From positions 1 to 23,745 of IMG/VR virus record IMGVR_UViG_3300027836_000042: DNA of 23,745 nucleotides; one strand, 5' to 3'. The translations under genes and the position numbers were made by a program. The notes under the pieces were generated by a model that saw only the letters and a list, made by a program, of their open reading frames with translations, had not been told where the DNA came from and ran no database searches. Every line of letters starts with the position of its first letter. Position 1 is the first letter of the stretch. Of this stretch, positions 21,769-23,745 are shown one piece after another. The stretch is from a virus.

Positions 21769-22385
21769 TAAAAACTTTAAATGTTATAGTAAAGGAATTC
21801 GAAGAAATCCAGAAAGCGCATTTACAATTACATTCGTTTTATTTTGGCGAACTTAATTTGGCCTTAAAAGATCGAACGAGAAACTATCCTTTAATGGGCG
21901 TAGATTATCAAACTGGTAATGTAAACGAATTAAATACGCCTATTAATTTTATACTGGTAATTGCGGATCGTATTTATAAAGATAATTCAAACCTGGTCGA
22001 AACAAAATCGGATACTTTGCAAATATGCAGGGATATATACAACTTATTAAAAAAATCGCCTCGCTGGTATAAGATCGGGCGTATACTTAATGCAAATATA
22101 ACTACGTTTGTAGAAAGAGGGCAGGACGAGATCGCAGGCCACGTAATGACGTTTACTCTCGAGATTAGGGATAGTAACGGGATCTGTAATTTACCGTTAA
22201 TTGGATACGATTACGAGGGCGAATTTTCGTTTCCATGTGATCCAGTAAGTATTAAAAATTCTAATAATACTTTTCAGATTGATATTACGCCAGGATCTAC
22301 TTATATACTTCCAGATATGACAGTAGAAGTTCAAATAAACGGGGTATTTAAACAAATTGTAAATCTTATAACTTTAGATCAATGA
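21765..22385 (+). CDS. Tail terminator/completion-like protein
   Basis: A 206-residue protein starting MIKTLNVIVKEFEEIQKAHLQL. An N-terminal helix is followed by NYPLMGVDYQTGNVN, a strand-helix pattern FILVIADRIYKDNSNLVETKSDTLQICRDI (short pieces), ATITTF-like strands (ANITTFVERGQDEIAGHVMTF) and LPLIGYDYEGEF. The pattern of helix, acidic helix around a D-T-L-Q-I-C-x-D turn and beta strands matches tail terminator or neck proteins found after the connector gene. Assignment is by pattern and context. Overlaps neighbours by 4 bases on both sides. Confidence 0.65.
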   Translation: MIKTLNVIVKEFEEIQKAHLQLHSFYFGELNLALKDRTRNYPLMGVDYQTGNVNELNTPINFILVIADRIYKDNSNLVETKSDTLQICRDIYNLLKKSPRWYKIGRILNANITTFVERGQDEIAGHVMTFTLEIRDSNGICNLPLIGYDYEGEFSFPCDPVSIKNSNNTFQIDITPGSTYILPDMTVEVQINGVFKQIVNLITLDQ

Positions 22386-23745
22386 ATATAATTAATATTT
22401 TAGCGGATAAAAACGATATAGGCCTTGGAAATGTAGATAACACGTCCGATGTAAATAAACCAGTATCGACGGCACAACAAACGGCTTTAAATAGTAAGGA
22501 AAATTTAAGTAATAAATCGACCGATACAGCGCTTGGATCTTCGGATACGTTATATCCTTCACAAAAAGCTACAAAAACGTACGTAGATAATCAATTAGCG
22601 ACTATTACGGTATCTGATGCAACTACAACAACAAAAGGAATTTTAAAACTTGCTGGCGACCTTGGCGGAACTGCAAATTTACCTACCGTTCCAGGTTTAG
22701 CAGCAAAAGAAAATAATATTACGGCAGGAACTACGGCGCAATATTTCAGAGGCGATAAAACGTTTCAAACATTAGATAAATCCGCGGTTGGCCTGGCAAA
22801 CGTCGATAATACTAGCGATACAAATAAACCAATTTCAACAGCACAACAAACAGCATTAAATACAAAACAAAATACGTTAGGATTTACGCCAGAAAACGTT
22901 ACAAATAAGGAAAATTTAACACTGGATAATTCGATAACAAAATATCCGACAAATAATTTAGTAAAAACAACATTAAATAATTATTTACTATCAAGTTTAA
23001 AAGGATCGCCAAACGGCCTGGCGGAATTGGACGGGGCTGGTAAACTTTTATCTTCGCAATTACCTTCATACGTTGACGATGTACTCGAATATGCAAGCCT
23101 TTCGTTGTTTCCTGTAACAGGTGAAAGCGGAAAAATTTATATCGCAATTAATACAAATATTTCTTATCGTTGGAGTGGATCTGTATATGTTGAAATTTCC
23201 TCGTCTTTGGCACTTGGTGAAACAAGTTCGACAGCTTACAGGGGGGATCGTGGTAAAATTGCTTACGACCATTCACAAACTACGGGAAATCCGCACGGAA
23301 CAAATAAAAATGACGTAGGCCTCGGAAACGTAGATAATACAACAGATTTAAACAAACCAATTTCAACAGCTACGCAAACGGAATTAAATTTAATTACAAA
23401 CATAAACTGGTTAGGCGATTACAATAATGGTTATACCTATACGGTAGGCGATGGAGTTATGTTTAACGGTGCGTCATTTAGAATGTATATTTCTATAGGT
23501 GCAGCAGGTTATACACCTTCGGCATATCCTGGTAACTGGAAACAAATAACGGAGTATGTTTCGGCAAACGACGTGGGCCTTGGAAATGTACCAAATATTG
23601 ACGCAACGGATCCGCAAAATATTAATCAAAGTTCGTCATATAGATTTATGACGGACGCGCAAAACGCAGTTTTTTCCGCAAAGCAGGACGCACTCGGTTA
23701 TTTTCCAGAAAATCTTACAAATAAACAAACAGATCTTACGGCAAG
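22382..23745 (+). CDS. Tail fibre protein, 3' end beyond the window
   Basis: An open frame from the ATG at 22382 (ATGA overlap with the previous stop) with no stop before the window end, at least 454 residues. It begins MNIINILADKNDIGLGNVDN and contains repeated GLGNVDNT(S/T)D(x)NKP(V/I)STA units at 22415, 22787 and 23312, with a diverged fourth at 23570. Between these are LGFTPENVTNKENL-type units and a block reading QLPSYVDDVLEY, FPVTGESGKIYI, YRWSGS and TAYRGDRGKIAYDHS. These are common building blocks of trimeric phage tail fibres and short tail fibres, which bind the host surface. The receptor-binding end is not in the window. Confidence 0.9.
   Translation, partial: MNIINILADKNDIGLGNVDNTSDVNKPVSTAQQTALNSKENLSNKSTDTALGSSDTLYPSQKATKTYVDNQLATITVSDATTTTKGILKLAGDLGGTANLPTVPGLAAKENNITAGTTAQYFRGDKTFQTLDKSAVGLANVDNTSDTNKPISTAQQTALNTKQNTLGFTPENVTNKENLTLDNSITKYPTNNLVKTTLNNYLLSSLKGSPNGLAELDGAGKLLSSQLPSYVDDVLEYASLSLFPVTGESGKIYIAINTNISYRWSGSVYVEISSSLALGETSSTAYRGDRGKIAYDHSQTTGNPHGTNKNDVGLGNVDNTTDLNKPISTATQTELNLITNINWLGDYNNGYTYTVGDGVMFNGASFRMYISIGAAGYTPSAYPGNWKQITEYVSANDVGLGNVPNIDATDPQNINQSSSYRFMTDAQNAVFSAKQDALGYFPENLTNKQTDLTA
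22415..23640 (+). repeat. Diverged coding repeats within the tail fibre gene
   Basis: About 75-78-base units at 22415-22492, 22787-22861 and 23312-23389, each encoding (D)xGLxNVDNTxDxNKPxSTAxQTxLN, plus a partial, diverged unit starting at 23570 (DVGLGNVPNIDATDPQNI). The units differ in nucleotide sequence, especially at third codon positions, so they are old or under protein-level selection and not a recent tandem duplication. They are coding and not a CRISPR array. Confidence 0.85.

Noticed and set aside
23121-23318. 65-residue plus-strand frame and opposing minus-strand frames near the window end
   Set aside because: All are inside the tail fibre frame, which has recognisable fibre motifs throughout.
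22415-23640. Regular repeats that could suggest a CRISPR array
   Set aside because: Spacing is several hundred bases, copies diverge at silent sites and all lie in one open frame of a tail fibre.
1-23745. tRNA genes, integrase, repressor or attachment site
   Set aside because: I looked for tRNA-like cloverleafs, recombinase motifs and HTH repressors and found none that I can support; the lifestyle (lytic or temperate) cannot be decided.

Overview
The window is part of the genome of a tailed phage or prophage of a Bacteroidota host, probably Flavobacteriia-like. This rests on the A+T-rich sequence, start codons preceded by A-rich stretches such as aacaaaATG instead of Shine-Dalgarno motifs, and several families I associate with Bacteroidota phages (DUF3127, a DUF6712-like connector, a GP88-like protein). 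A long tape measure protein with a tail-tube-like protein and a G/GT-like frameshift cassette points to a long-tailed, siphovirus-like particle. All supported genes are on the + strand and packed tightly, many with 1-50 bp overlaps. I see no integrase, repressor, tRNA, CRISPR array, DNA polymerase or recognisable endolysin in the window.

Layout. (1) 19-972: a C5-cytosine DNA methyltransferase of Dnmt3-like type, poorer in CpG than everything after it and closed by an A/T-only inverted repeat. (2) 1037-4834: a recombination and replication module with two small unknown proteins, an ERF/Rad52-like annealing protein, a YqaJ exonuclease, a coiled-coil protein, an RlpA-like exported protein, an SSB-like DUF3127 protein and small accessory genes. 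It is closed by a hairpin terminator at 4869-4921. (3) 4934-7652: a small membrane protein, a Cys-pair protein, a GP88-like protein, a ParB-like protein and a putative TET-associated glycosyltransferase (TAGT). (4) 7668-9249: small and large terminase. (5) 9227-16191: a two-frame cassette with a T9 slippery run (predicted -1 frameshift, tail-assembly-chaperone-like), an HK97-gp10-like protein, two large probable tail-tip proteins and the tape measure. (6) 16226-18229: prohead protease, scaffold-like protein and major capsid, then a terminator. (7) 18274-18798: probable tail tube protein, then another terminator. (8) 18874-23745: a small gene, a small structural protein, a portal fused to extra C-terminal domains, a head-tail connector, a tail-terminator-like protein and a tail fibre that runs off the window.

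How the parts fit. The annealing protein, exonuclease and SSB-like protein form a phage recombination system. The terminase pair packages DNA through the portal into a shell built by capsid, scaffold and protease. Connector and completion proteins join the head to a tail made of tube, tape measure, chaperone and tip proteins. The fibre repeats match host-recognition fibres. The C5 methyltransferase together with the TAGT-like enzyme raises the possibility that this phage carries a glycosylated modified cytosine. No TET/JBP dioxygenase is in the window, so that remains a hypothesis. Four genes that a simple ORF-length or complete-ORF filter would miss are annotated here: 1272-1442, 4730-4834, 18874-19023 and the open-ended fibre gene from 22382. 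The -1 frame extension at 9763-9984 is added as well.
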